Source: Halospina denitrificans (lineage in GTDB: Bacteria > Pseudomonadota > Gammaproteobacteria > Pseudomonadales > Oleiphilaceae). From it: 64,000 nt of DNA. This document shows positions 1-7,920 of this stretch, in pieces (positions within the stretch are counted from its first letter, which is position 1; every line of letters starts with the position of its first letter). The stretch is from assembly GCF_004364635.1 (NCBI RefSeq), contig NZ_SOAX01000003.1, forward strand, positions 125,538 through 189,537. The letters are read 5' to 3'. Both the position numbers and the translations under genes were made by a program. The notes below the pieces were generated by a model. It was not told where the DNA came from. It made no database searches and saw nothing but the letters and a program-made list of their open reading frames with translations.

Positions 1-35
1 ATCAGGGTGCCCAGAAGGCGGGTCATGCGTTTCAT
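1..35 (-). CDS. RCC1-like lipoprotein, N-terminal fragment cut by the window edge
   Basis: Only the first 11 codons lie in the window. They read MKRMTRLLGTL, the same opening as the lipoprotein whose start is at 3106. The upstream leader and the HlyD fragment stop codon 32 bases away are also the same as at the two complete copies. This is therefore the third copy of the RCC1-like lipoprotein gene and shows that the tandem array continues beyond the left edge. Whether the rest of this copy is intact cannot be seen. Confidence 0.7.
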   Translation of the reverse strand, partial: MKRMTRLLGTL

Positions 36-66
36 GTTGTTGGCTCCTTTTTGTTGATTCTGGCGG

Positions 67-319
67 TCAACGTTCCCGCATACTCTCGTCCATCGACTTC
101 ATGATCGGCGACAGGAAATAACTCATCATGGAACGGCTGCCCGTCTTCACTTCCGCCGTAACTTCCATGCCAGGCCGCAACCTGACTTCCTTGCCATTCA
201 CCGGAATGGTTTCCTTGTCCATCCCCAGCCGCATCTTGAAAAGCCAGCCTGACTTCTCGTCGGGGATGGCGGCGTAGCTCAGGCCGACCACCTCAGCGTT
301 GATGACGCCGTATTCAGTA
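67..319 (-). pseudogene. HlyD-family adaptor, C-terminal fragment (copy 1)
   Basis: This is the last ~80 residues of a type I secretion periplasmic adaptor (HlyD/membrane fusion protein). It is nearly identical to the C-terminal ends of the copies at 3138 and 4942, ending in SMDESMRER. Homology to those copies stops abruptly after base 319, where lipase sequence begins in a different frame. The beta-barrel end is present but the lipoyl domain, coiled coil and membrane anchor are absent, so it cannot work as an adaptor. It looks like debris left by a deletion that joined a lipase gene to the tail of a hlyD gene. Confidence 0.75.
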
Positions 320-1979
320 CATGCAATCGGCCATGGCCACTCCCGCCATCGAGAGCGTCAATGCCGGCTCCGCCATCCACTTCGTCATTACCGGCTCCAG
401 CCTCAACCTGATCATTACCTTCACCGGTCTTAATATCGTCGTTTCCGTCAAGACCATAGACGCGATCATCTTTCGTGCCGGTTGTAATCGAGTCGTCATC
501 ATGGGTGCCGAACACCACCTGCTGGGTAATATCCTCCTTCAATTCAGGCGATTCGGTTCTTGGGTACCACACCTCAGATACGCCGTCCCCGTAGACTTCA
601 TCCTCTCCCAACCGGTCGTCATAGATCGTTTCCCCGGGCTCGGAAACGTCACCGTTGTCACCATCCTCGCTGTTTCGGGACAGCATCAGCGACAGGGCGT
701 CCAGCTTATCGGCCCAGAAGGCCTCGGAATACTGAGAGGGGTCGGTGTAGGCCTCGTTGTCCATGAAGGACGGGGTGACATCGGAGAAGTCGCCTTCGAC
801 GAGAAACGAGAGGTTGTTGAGCACGCTGTAGCGGGCCACCGCACCCTGGGTGGTATCGGCGTTCAACTGGTCCATCAGGTCGCTGGAGCTGACGCTGTCC
901 AGGGGCGTTATTTTGAAGCCTTGGTCACTGTATTGGGATGCAACCTCGCTTAATAAAAGGTGAGATTCGTTAATATCACTTTCGCCATCGGATGTGTCAT
1001 TCGACGCCTCGCCGGATAAACTCGACGTGTCGAAACCCAATATTTCCGAGATCCCCTTAATAAAGGTATCGTGCTCCGCCTCCCCAGTATTGGAGCTCTC
1101 GTTCAATATTTGGCCGATATCGTCAATTGACAAGGAGCTGTCGAACTCCGAGATCATGTGGTGGGCGAACAGGGAGTGGGCCAGATTACCGCTGCCATGC
1201 CAGCCTTCTTCCGTTGCAACCCTGTAGATCTCGCCAAGGAGCGAGTTTGTGGCAGGGACAACCTCAAGGCCTTCTGTCGTGACAAAATTGGAAACGTTGT
1301 CATGACCCTGATTCGACTGAAATGTTTGCGTAAAGATATTGGCTACTGTATCGGCAATATTTGAGTCGGCTACTGACTGGTAAATCTGCTCTATTAATGT
1401 TTCCTGTTCGGATTCCGTATCGGGCAAGCTATCCACGCCCGCTCCGTTAAACGTGTAGGCGTGCTCAATGGTATCGTCATAAGCATCGGCCAGTAACGTT
1501 GTGAGATGCCCGCCCAGAGAATGACCCGCAGCGTATATTGTGGCGTCCGCAGGAACATCCTCGTTCTCCACCACCACGTCGTTAAAATAGGATGTCATCG
1601 CGGCGAGTTGATAAGAAGCTTCCCCCTGGAGGAAAACTCCACCATCCGCCAAGATACCATCCTGAAAAAGACCTTCCAGACTGTCCATTTCGGTACCACG
1701 ATTAACGAACCAGTACTCACTGGATCCGTCATCGTCAGAGCCCTTTCTCTTAACCAGCATACCCTGGTAGCCGCTATCGTCCAGCTCGCTACCTTCAAAG
1801 TTGGGTGAGGTGCTGACGATTTCGAAATTATCGATGAAATAGTTTATTTCGGTTTCGGATAAGCTGCCTGATAGGCGCTCTATCAAATCATCGCTATCGG
1901 AGGTTTCTGAGATCTGATCATTGTAGACGACTACAGACAGTAGCGATGCCTCGAACGCGGATTTAGTAAATTCAGACAT
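279..1979 (-). CDS. RTX-type class 3 lipase, C-terminally truncated
   Basis: The 566-residue protein has an alpha/beta-hydrolase lipase domain with nucleophile motif GHSLGG (Ser about 154) and no signal peptide. From about residue 490 it carries acidic glycine/aspartate nonapeptides of the RTX calcium-binding type, such as GAGNDEVDG and GLDGNDD. Such proteins are normally exported by type I systems using an uncleaved C-terminal signal. Here the last ~13 codons (bases 279-319) are read out of frame from an HlyD fragment, so the natural C terminus and probably further RTX repeats are lost. The catalytic domain looks complete. Export is doubtful without the native C terminus. The gene lies 17 bases downstream of an RCC1-like lipoprotein gene on the same strand. 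Confidence 0.75.
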   Translation of the reverse strand: MSEFTKSAFEASLLSVVVYNDQISETSDSDDLIERLSGSLSETEINYFIDNFEIVSTSPNFEGSELDDSGYQGMLVKRKGSDDDGSSEYWFVNRGTEMDSLEGLFQDGILADGGVFLQGEASYQLAAMTSYFNDVVVENEDVPADATIYAAGHSLGGHLTTLLADAYDDTIEHAYTFNGAGVDSLPDTESEQETLIEQIYQSVADSNIADTVANIFTQTFQSNQGHDNVSNFVTTEGLEVVPATNSLLGEIYRVATEEGWHGSGNLAHSLFAHHMISEFDSSLSIDDIGQILNESSNTGEAEHDTFIKGISEILGFDTSSLSGEASNDTSDGESDINESHLLLSEVASQYSDQGFKITPLDSVSSSDLMDQLNADTTQGAVARYSVLNNLSFLVEGDFSDVTPSFMDNEAYTDPSQYSEAFWADKLDALSLMLSRNSEDGDNGDVSEPGETIYDDRLGEDEVYGDGVSEVWYPRTESPELKEDITQQVVFGTHDDDSITTGTKDDRVYGLDGNDDIKTGEGNDQVEAGAGNDEVDGGAGIDALDGGSGHGRLHVLNTASSTLRWSA

Positions 1980-1996
1980 GGTATTTCCTGCCCTAT

Positions 1997-3106
1997 TTAG
2001 TGGGTATAGAATTTGAAATGATAGTCTTCGAGCATATATTTATAAGGCCAGAACCAATGCTCCTCAGGGATCAACTCGGCAACACGTCCGTCCTTAAGAA
2101 TAAAGAATATGGAGTGGGTATTGGAAAAGAAGTCTATAGCGCCTTGAGGCGGATAGAGTAGTTCTGGTTTCAGAATATATCCTTGGTTGGATGCCTCAAT
2201 TGGTGCAATTATTTGATCCCCCCAACCCAAAAATTTCCCAGACGTTGTTTTAGCGATACGTATTGACCCACCTTCAATTTTCTCAATATCTTCCAGGTAA
2301 GGGTGTTTCTTGATTTGCCTCACAGGCGTCAGCTCCCCGTTACCGAGAGCACCTGCACCATTATCACCAAAAACGTAAACGTCACCGTTGTCACAGACGA
2401 AAACAGCGCCTGGTGGATAATCAACGCTTTTTACAGAACAGGGTATATCCAATAATTCCGGGGTCCATTGCTCCCTTCTTCCGGATGAGAATATTGGATA
2501 CTGCCCGGAGCTTCCCCACGCATAGACATCCCCATCTTCTGAAATCGCAAAAAACAGGCTTCCCACAAAAACTTTTTTAATCTTATCGCCAAATTCAAAA
2601 GGTATTCCTTGCACCTCATCTGGGATTTCTCGACCCCAGACTTTTACAGTATTGTTTTCAAACAATGCCATCGAATAATAACTCTCGGCATCAAAATCCT
2701 TTATATTACAAACGCTCTCAAAACGTTTCGGTTTCTCAACCCTCTTTTCCACCTGAAACCCAAGTGGATTATATTTATTGCTCCCCCAGGCCCAGATACA
2801 CCCTTCACGGTCCTGCGCCAGAGCATGCGAAGCTCCAACCTCAATACCCACAATGTTTTCCAGGCCGGGTAGCTGGAATACTTCTTCCCCCCCCTTGCCG
2901 GCATAACTAAGGTAGTAGGTTCCACCGCCATATCGCACAACGGTTCCATCATCCTGAACCATATACAGCGCTCCACTGCCCACACTGCCCTTATGCCGCT
3001 CAAGCCCCAGCCCCTGGTATTGGGTATCGGCCTCAATAGCGGCGCAGCCGCTGAGCAAAAGGCTGGCTGCGACCAGGGTGCCCAGAAGGCGGGTCATGCG
3101 TTTCAT
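1997..3106 (-). CDS. RCC1-repeat lipoprotein (copy 2)
   Basis: The 369-residue protein has a lipoprotein signal peptide with lipobox LLSGC (Cys about 21). Repeating W-G blades follow, such as GCIWAWGSN, NTVKVWG, GDVYAWGSS and GDVYVFGDNGAG, the pattern of an RCC1-type beta-propeller with about seven blades. It is presumably anchored in the envelope. It is followed after 17 bases by the lipase gene and preceded by an HlyD fragment, and the same trio recurs to the right. The function is not known. A role as partner, foldase or immunity factor for the adjacent lipase is inference from the gene pairing only. Confidence 0.7.
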   Translation of the reverse strand: MKRMTRLLGTLVAASLLLSGCAAIEADTQYQGLGLERHKGSVGSGALYMVQDDGTVVRYGGGTYYLSYAGKGGEEVFQLPGLENIVGIEVGASHALAQDREGCIWAWGSNKYNPLGFQVEKRVEKPKRFESVCNIKDFDAESYYSMALFENNTVKVWGREIPDEVQGIPFEFGDKIKKVFVGSLFFAISEDGDVYAWGSSGQYPIFSSGRREQWTPELLDIPCSVKSVDYPPGAVFVCDNGDVYVFGDNGAGALGNGELTPVRQIKKHPYLEDIEKIEGGSIRIAKTTSGKFLGWGDQIIAPIEASNQGYILKPELLYPPQGAIDFFSNTHSIFFILKDGRVAELIPEEHWFWPYKYMLEDYHFKFYTH

Positions 3107-3137
3107 GTTGTTGGCTCCTTTTTGTTGATTCTGGCGG

Positions 3138-3730
3138 TCAACGTTCCCGCATACTCTCGTCCATCGACTTCATGATCGGCGACAGGAAATAACTCATCAT
3201 GGAACGGCTGCCCGTCTTCACTTCCGCCGTGACTTCCATACCAGGCCGCAACCTGACCTCCTTGCCATTCACCGGAATGGTTTCCTTGTCCATCCCCAGA
3301 CGCATCTTGAAAAGCCAGCCTGCCTTTCGTCGGGGATGGCGGCGTCGCTCAGACCCACCACATCGGCCTTGATGACGCCGTATTCAGTAAACGGAAAAGC
3401 GCTCACTTTGATCTCGGCCGGCTGCCCCAGGTAAACGAAGCCGATGTCCTTGTTGGCCAGCATGGCTTCTACCTCCAGCTGCGTGCCCTGGGGCACGATT
3501 TTCATCAGTGGCTGCGCGGCGGTGACCACGCCACCGACGGTGTGTATCTCCAGTTCCTGGATCACGCCGTTGACCGGCGACTTCAGGATCTGCTTTTCGT
3601 TGAGGGCTTCCGCCTTTTCCAGTTCTTCCTCCAGTGTAGAAAGTTCCTGTTTTAGGCGATCCAGTTCACTCAGGGCCTTTTGTTCGGCGTCGGATCTGAA
3701 CACCAGCAGGCGCTGTTCGGTTTCTTCAAG
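3138..3730 (-). pseudogene. HlyD-family adaptor fragment with frameshift (copy 2)
   Basis: This is a second copy of the HlyD C-terminal half: end of the coiled coil (ELDRLKQELSTLEEELEKAE), lipoyl-like segment (SPVNGVIQELEIHTVGG) and beta-barrel. Compared with the copy at 4942, one C is missing near 3325 (ctttcg against cttctcg), which shifts the frame after the segment IPDE. The rest of the C terminus is still present in another frame down to a stop at 3138. The 5' part is gone: homology ends at about 3730, directly abutting the N-terminal codons of a lipase gene. It is non-functional as an adaptor. Confidence 0.8.
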
Positions 3731-3786
3731 TAAGAAACGACCGACAATAAAGATGCTTCAAATGCTGACTGAGTAAACTGGGACAT
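3670..3786 (-). pseudogene. Lipase N-terminal stub fused out of frame to HlyD
   Basis: The reading frame opens with MSQFTQSAFEASLLSVV, matching the start of the lipase at 1979 (MSEFTKSAFEASLLSVV). After about 19 codons it runs into HlyD sequence in the wrong frame and stops. It follows the RCC1-like gene by 17 bases, the same spacing as the intact lipase behind its lipoprotein. This is the remnant of a second lipase gene whose body was deleted, with a junction near 3730/3731. Confidence 0.75.
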
Positions 3787-3803
3787 CATTCTCTCCAGAA
3801 CAA

Positions 3804-4910
3804 CTATTTGTAAAACCTGAAATGGTAATCCTCGAGAAGGTATTTATACGGCCAGAACCAATGCTCCTCCGGGACCAGTTTTGCGACCGAGCCATCTTCA
3901 TTAATGAAATAGATCGAGCGCCTACTCGAATAGAAGTCGATCGTTCCTTCCGGAGCATCAATTCGTATAGGCTCAACCATATATCCTTGGTTGGATGCCT
4001 CAATTGGTGCGATGATTTGATCACCCCATCCAACATATTGGTTATTCATTAACTTGGCGATCCGAATGGACCCGCCTTCAACCTTCTCTACACCGCTTAA
4101 ATAGGGATGCTTCTCTATTTGTTTCCTCGGGGCACGATCTCCAGTACCAAGAAAACCTGCACCATTTCGACCAAATACATAAACATCACCGTTGTCACAG
4201 ACGAAAACGGCACCCGGTGAATAGTTCACACCCTTCACAGAACAAGGGATGTCCAGTAACTCAGGCTTCCACTGATCCTTAGCTCCTGATGAAAAAACAG
4301 AGTGGTGACTCGAACGTCCCCATGCATACACTTTACCGCTCTCTGAAACAGCAAAAAAAAGACCGCCGGCATAAACGCGTTCAATCGAATCCTCTATGGA
4401 GAGGGGTTTCCCTTTCACATTTCCAGGAACCTCAACACCCCAGAATCTAATCGTGTTGTTTTCATGGAGCACAATCGAAAAATAGCTTTCCGCATCAAAA
4501 TCCTTGATGTGACATAGTTCGTCATATCTGGTTGGTTGTTCTATCTCACTGTTCGGCTGAAATCCAAGTGGATCGTATTTGTTCCTCCCCCAGGCCCAGA
4601 TACACCCTTCCCGGTCCAGCGCCAGAGCATGCATCGTCCCAACTTCAATACCCTCAATATTCTCCAGACCGGGCACCTTAAAAACGCCATCTTCTCGAGG
4701 CCCGGTGAGACGAATATACCCATTCCCTGGGCCATAACGAAGTACCGTGCCATCATCCTGGACCATATAGAGCGCGCCGGTTTGGACGCTGCCTTTATGC
4801 CGCTCAAGCCCCGGTCCCTGGTATTGGGTATCGGCCTCAATAACGGTACAGGCGCTCAGCAAAAGGCTAGCCGCGATCAGGGCGCCCACAAGGCGGGTCA
4901 TGCGTTTCAT
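3804..4910 (-). CDS. RCC1-repeat lipoprotein (copy 3)
   Basis: The 368-residue paralogue of the protein at 1997-3106 has the same lipoprotein signal (lipobox LLSAC) and the same W-G propeller blades (GCIWAWGRN, GKVYAWGRSS, GDVYVFGRNGAG). Both share the C-terminal block PEEHWFWPYKY. The signal peptide and leader DNA are almost identical between copies while the central blades differ at many positions, so the copies are diverging or exchanging segments unequally. It sits between an HlyD fragment (32 bases upstream) and the lipase stub (downstream). The function is unknown; an envelope-anchored partner of the secreted lipase is one possibility. Confidence 0.7.
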   Translation of the reverse strand: MKRMTRLVGALIAASLLLSACTVIEADTQYQGPGLERHKGSVQTGALYMVQDDGTVLRYGPGNGYIRLTGPREDGVFKVPGLENIEGIEVGTMHALALDREGCIWAWGRNKYDPLGFQPNSEIEQPTRYDELCHIKDFDAESYFSIVLHENNTIRFWGVEVPGNVKGKPLSIEDSIERVYAGGLFFAVSESGKVYAWGRSSHHSVFSSGAKDQWKPELLDIPCSVKGVNYSPGAVFVCDNGDVYVFGRNGAGFLGTGDRAPRKQIEKHPYLSGVEKVEGGSIRIAKLMNNQYVGWGDQIIAPIEASNQGYMVEPIRIDAPEGTIDFYSSRRSIYFINEDGSVAKLVPEEHWFWPYKYLLEDYHFRFYK

Positions 4911-4941
4911 GTTATTGGCTCCTTGTTGTTGATTCTGGCGG

Positions 4942-5568
4942 CTAACGTTCCCGCATACTCTCGTCCATCGATTTCATGATCGGCGACAGGAAATAACTCA
5001 TCATGGAACGGCTCCCCGTCTTCACTTCCGCCGTGACTACCATACCAGGCCGCAACCTGACTTCCTTGCCATTCACCGGAATGGTTTCCTTGTCCATCCC
5101 AAGCCGCATCTTGAACAGCCAGCCTGCCTTCTCGTCGGGGATGGCGGCGTCGCTCAGGTCCACCACATCGGCCTTGATGACGCCGTATTCAGTAAACGGA
5201 AAAGCACTCACTTTGATCTCGGCCGACTGCCCCACGTGGACGAAGCCGATGTCCTTGTTGGCCAGCATGGCCTCGACCTCCAGTTGCGTGCCCTGGGGCA
5301 CGATTTTCATCAGTGGCTGCGCGGCGGTGACCACGCCGCCCACGGTGTGTATCTCCAGTTCCTGGACCACACCGTTGACCGGCGATTTCAGGATCTGCTT
5401 TTCGTTGAGGGCTTCCGCCTTTTCCAGTTCTTCCTGCAGTATAGAAAATTCCTGTTTCAGGCGGTCCAGTTCACTCAGGGCTTTTTGTTCGGCGTCGGAT
5501 CTGAACACCAGCAGGCGCTGTTCGGTTTCTTCAACGGTGGCTTCGATTTCTTCGACCCCTACCTGATG
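4942..5568 (-). pseudogene. HlyD-family adaptor, 5'-truncated (copy 4942-5568)
   Basis: This is the longest HlyD copy in the window. From about VEEIEATVEETEQRL it runs through the coiled coil, the lipoyl-type hairpin SPVNGVVQELEIHTVGG and the beta-barrel, to SMDESMRER. Full-length type I adaptors are about 400-480 residues with a cytoplasmic tail and one membrane helix. This copy has only the last ~205 residues and meets an in-frame TAG at 5569-5571. A GTG at 5508 could in theory initiate 188 residues, but no membrane anchor would be made. I treat it as a truncated pseudogene at the right edge of the array. Confidence 0.75.
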
Positions 5569-5625
5569 CTATATCCGAGGTATTTCGACAAACGCAGTCG
5601 GTGAAAGCCGGTCAAGCATCGATTC

Positions 5626-5811
5626 ATGCAAGACAGCTGGCGTGCAGCGTGCGAAGCCGCTGATTACGGAACGCAGTATCAGATGCGGGATCTGCGCAAG
5701 AAGAGGCTCACTGAGGAGTTCCTAAGGGTACCGGCTGAACCGGGTTATTTTCCCAGTTTTGTCCCACCAGCGAAGATCGAGAAAGAGCAGCTATTTAGGT
5801 CTTTGATTTAA
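5626..5811 (+). other. Unassigned 61-codon open frame at the array/tRNA boundary
   Basis: A short frame lies between the truncated HlyD copy and tRNA-Cys. It contains YQMRDLRKK, which faintly recalls the R-D-L-R box of tyrosine recombinases, but nothing downstream matches such an enzyme (no H-x-x-R or catalytic Tyr context). It has no clear ribosome-binding site. It could be an integrase remnant or non-coding. Apart from this, 5569-5822 shows no recognisable gene. Confidence 0.2.
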
Positions 5812-5822
5812 AGCGGTAATTT

Positions 5823-5896
5823 TGGAGGCGCGGGTCGGAATCGAACCGGCGTAAACGGAGTTGCAGTCCGTCGCATGACCACTCTGCCACCGCGCC
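5823..5896 (-). tRNA. tRNA-Cys (GCA)
   Basis: The 74-nt cloverleaf on the minus strand has acceptor arms GGCGCG and CGCGCC, the D-arm GGCAGAGTGGTCATGC and anticodon loop GACTGCAAC with anticodon GCA. The T-arm is GGTTCGATTCC and CCA is encoded. It lies 21 bases downstream of tRNA-Gly and is probably co-transcribed with it, as in the E. coli glyW-cysT order. Confidence 0.95.
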
Positions 5897-5917
5897 AGGG
5901 AAAGGTAAAAAAGGAAA

Positions 5918-5993
<76 letters not shown>

Positions 5994-6033
5994 TTCGTAG
6001 TGAGGCTGGCATTGCCCTCAACAACGGATGTGT

Positions 6034-6061
6034 ATTGTACTCATGCGTGGATGGTCGTCAA
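6034..6061 (-). promoter_or_regulatory. Sigma-70-type promoter for tRNA-Gly/tRNA-Cys
   Basis: On the minus strand, TTGACG (6056-6061) and TACAAT (6034-6039) are separated by 16 bases. The -10 box is 40 bases upstream of the mature 5' end of tRNA-Gly, leaving room for a short processed leader. Confidence 0.65.
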
Positions 6062-6092
6062 TAGATGTTTTCGCCGGCGGGACCATTCATCG

Positions 6093-7154
6093 TTAGTGCG
6101 TTCGCAGTAGCTGCTGAGCAACAGCCTCCGCCTGCTCCAGTGCTCCCTCCATAAAGCCCCCATTACGAGGAGCCATTTCTGACGCAGCAAACAGTAAACG
6201 CCCATCCCATAATCCATTGAGTTCCTGAGGCAGACCGTACACGGGGTGGTTAGGTGGCGGTTGGTGGTCGGCCTGTGTCGCGATCTCCGACTCCAGGGCC
6301 CAGTCCCTGAGAAAGGTTTGCACCGGGCGCTCAGCCTGCACTCCGTAGAGTCGCCCAAGCTGCGCGAGGCTTGCCTGGATTAACTCGTCCCGATGATCCC
6401 GCCGAACCTGGGCGGGAACCCCGTAAAACCCAAAAAGGGCGCCTGGCTGACCTGATTGGGGGCTTGCGTCATGGAGTTCCATCAGCGGCCCACTCCGGCT
6501 CATCGCATCCCCGGAAAGCCCATCCGTGCGCCAGAAGGGTTCGTCATAGACCGCCACAAGCTTGGCATGCCCTGCCATCCAGGTTGGGATATCGGTGAGC
6601 AACTGGCGCTGGCGTGGGTCAAGCGCTGGCTCGAAATGCAGCTCAGCAGCGATCCGTGGTGGCACGGCCAGCACAATCCGCTCTGCCTGCCACAGTGACC
6701 GATCAGCAAGCGTGATCTGACCATTGGCAACAACCTCCCTCACGGGCGTCCCCAGATGCAGCCGCTCTTGAGGCAATCCCCGCGCGAGTGCGTTGATCAG
6801 TGCGCTGGCGCCACCCTCGATGCGCAGAGACCCCTCCATGCTCGCATAACCCGCGCCCCGATGGACCCTGCGTTCAGCATCCTCGAAAAGCAGGTCGCCG
6901 GCGCTGTGCTGCTCGAAGACCGGCAGCCTCAGACGTTGACAGAGCTTGAGCATCCGCGGCTGGATCGACCAGAACCAGGCGGGCCCCAGGTCAAAAGTGG
7001 CTCCCAGACAATTCGCGGACTCTACGCGTCCACCCAGACGATCACGTGCCTCAAATACCTGGCAATCCACACCGCTACGTTGCAGGTGATCAGCAAGCGC
7101 CAGCCCTGCCAGTCCGCCACCAATGATCGCCACGCCTGTACTGTTTTTGGCCAT
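6093..7154 (-). CDS. Flavin-containing amine oxidase family protein
   Basis: The 353-residue protein opens with the FAD dinucleotide-binding motif GGGLAGLALAD, then EARDRLGGR, the classic second FAD contact of the amine oxidase/phytoene desaturase superfamily. Near the C terminus LFAASEMAPRNGGFMEGAL is the final flavin-binding segment. It has no signal peptide, so a cytosolic oxidase is expected. At about 350 residues it is shorter than typical monoamine oxidases (450-500) but in the range of small bacterial members. The substrate cannot be inferred. The start at 7154 gives a standard distance of about ten residues to the first glycine motif. It follows the SOUL lipoprotein by 24 bases and may share its transcript. 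Confidence 0.8.
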   Translation of the reverse strand: MAKNSTGVAIIGGGLAGLALADHLQRSGVDCQVFEARDRLGGRVESANCLGATFDLGPAWFWSIQPRMLKLCQRLRLPVFEQHSAGDLLFEDAERRVHRGAGYASMEGSLRIEGGASALINALARGLPQERLHLGTPVREVVANGQITLADRSLWQAERIVLAVPPRIAAELHFEPALDPRQRQLLTDIPTWMAGHAKLVAVYDEPFWRTDGLSGDAMSRSGPLMELHDASPQSGQPGALFGFYGVPAQVRRDHRDELIQASLAQLGRLYGVQAERPVQTFLRDWALESEIATQADHQPPPNHPVYGLPQELNGLWDGRLLFAASEMAPRNGGFMEGALEQAEAVAQQLLRTH

Positions 7155-7178
7155 ACACTCGGGCCCCGGATGAAGGAT

Positions 7179-7820
7179 TCACCCCGACTGCTCTTCAAGT
7201 GAGCGAGCCACCGGGATCATGATTTCATTGCGACGCAGGAACCAGGGCATGAACGGCGGATTATACCGGGCCCAGATCGGTTCGTCGGTCACTTCGAGCG
7301 AGTTTTCCGAAACCCAGGTCTGTAGCTTTTCGAGGTGCGTTCTATAACGCTTGGCGCTCCAGGTTCCCGAGTACCTGATCACCGCAACCCGACGTGGCGG
7401 CACCTTGTGCAGCGTCACCTCAGGGTTGGTCGGTCTGGGCAGGTTCTCGAGCGTGTAGGATTCAGGCATGACGAAAGACACCACCCAGCCGGTGTCTGTC
7501 TTTCGTTGTCCCACCGGGGCGGTCATGGCGATTTCCTGGGAAGAAGGCGTTTGGGTGACCGGCGAAGTCATCGAAATATCCGCTTCTCCGCCGTTTTCCC
7601 CTGAGATATAACCAAAGAGTCGCTGGAAAGCTTCGCCGCCGGCCTCCTCCATCGAGGCATCCACCGTCGTCTGCGCAACGACGACACTGGGATAATCCCG
7701 GAGCTCAAAGGAACCGTCTTTTTTGATGCGCTCGTAGGGTGGTTCTTCAACAAAGACGCTGCAGCCCTCCAGAAACAGAAATGAAATTGTCAGAGCAACG
7801 ATTGTGGTTAATCTTCTCAT
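7179..7820 (-). CDS. SOUL/HBP heme-binding family lipoprotein
   Basis: The 213-residue protein has a lipoprotein signal (lipobox FLEGC) followed by the SOUL domain: YERIKKDGSFELRDYPSVVV, the repeated MTSPVTQ/MTAPVGQ strands and a YNPPFMPWFLRRNEI end. SOUL/p22HBP proteins bind tetrapyrroles or act as small-ligand carriers. The bacterial lipoprotein forms are poorly characterised. Anchoring in the inner or outer membrane is expected from the lipobox. Co-directional with the downstream amine oxidase (24 bases) and separated by 100 bases from the DsbG-like gene. Confidence 0.85.
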   Translation of the reverse strand: MRRLTTIVALTISFLFLEGCSVFVEEPPYERIKKDGSFELRDYPSVVVAQTTVDASMEEAGGEAFQRLFGYISGENGGEADISMTSPVTQTPSSQEIAMTAPVGQRKTDTGWVVSFVMPESYTLENLPRPTNPEVTLHKVPPRRVAVIRYSGTWSAKRYRTHLEKLQTWVSENSLEVTDEPIWARYNPPFMPWFLRRNEIMIPVARSLEEQSG

Positions 7821-7920
7821 GCCGGGTTTTTCGCCATAGATTTACTTAAACAAACCTACGACGGCGCATTGCGAGCAGTTCAATCACAGCATGATGCTAC
7901 TCCCGCTGCCCTGACCCTCA

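Larger units (their letters stand above)
1..5568 (-). repeat. Tandem HlyD-RCC1-lipase array
   Basis: The unit order in the direction of transcription is HlyD tail, 32-base leader, RCC1 lipoprotein, 17-base gap, lipase. RCC1 starts fall at 4910, 3106 and 35. Bases 36-319, 3107-3390 and 4911-5194 are near-identical. Lipase bodies are deleted to different extents, with junctions near 3730 and 319. The array probably arose by unit duplication followed by internal deletions. Confidence 0.75.

Noticed and set aside
1-5568. Pure assembly artefact explanation for the repeats
   Set aside because: Copies differ from one another (frameshift near 3325, diverged RCC1 bodies, different junctions), which simple misassembly would not generate, though collapse or missing units cannot be excluded.
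5626-5811. Tyrosine integrase remnant
   Set aside because: Only an RDLR-like string is seen; no further catalytic box follows, so I left it unassigned.
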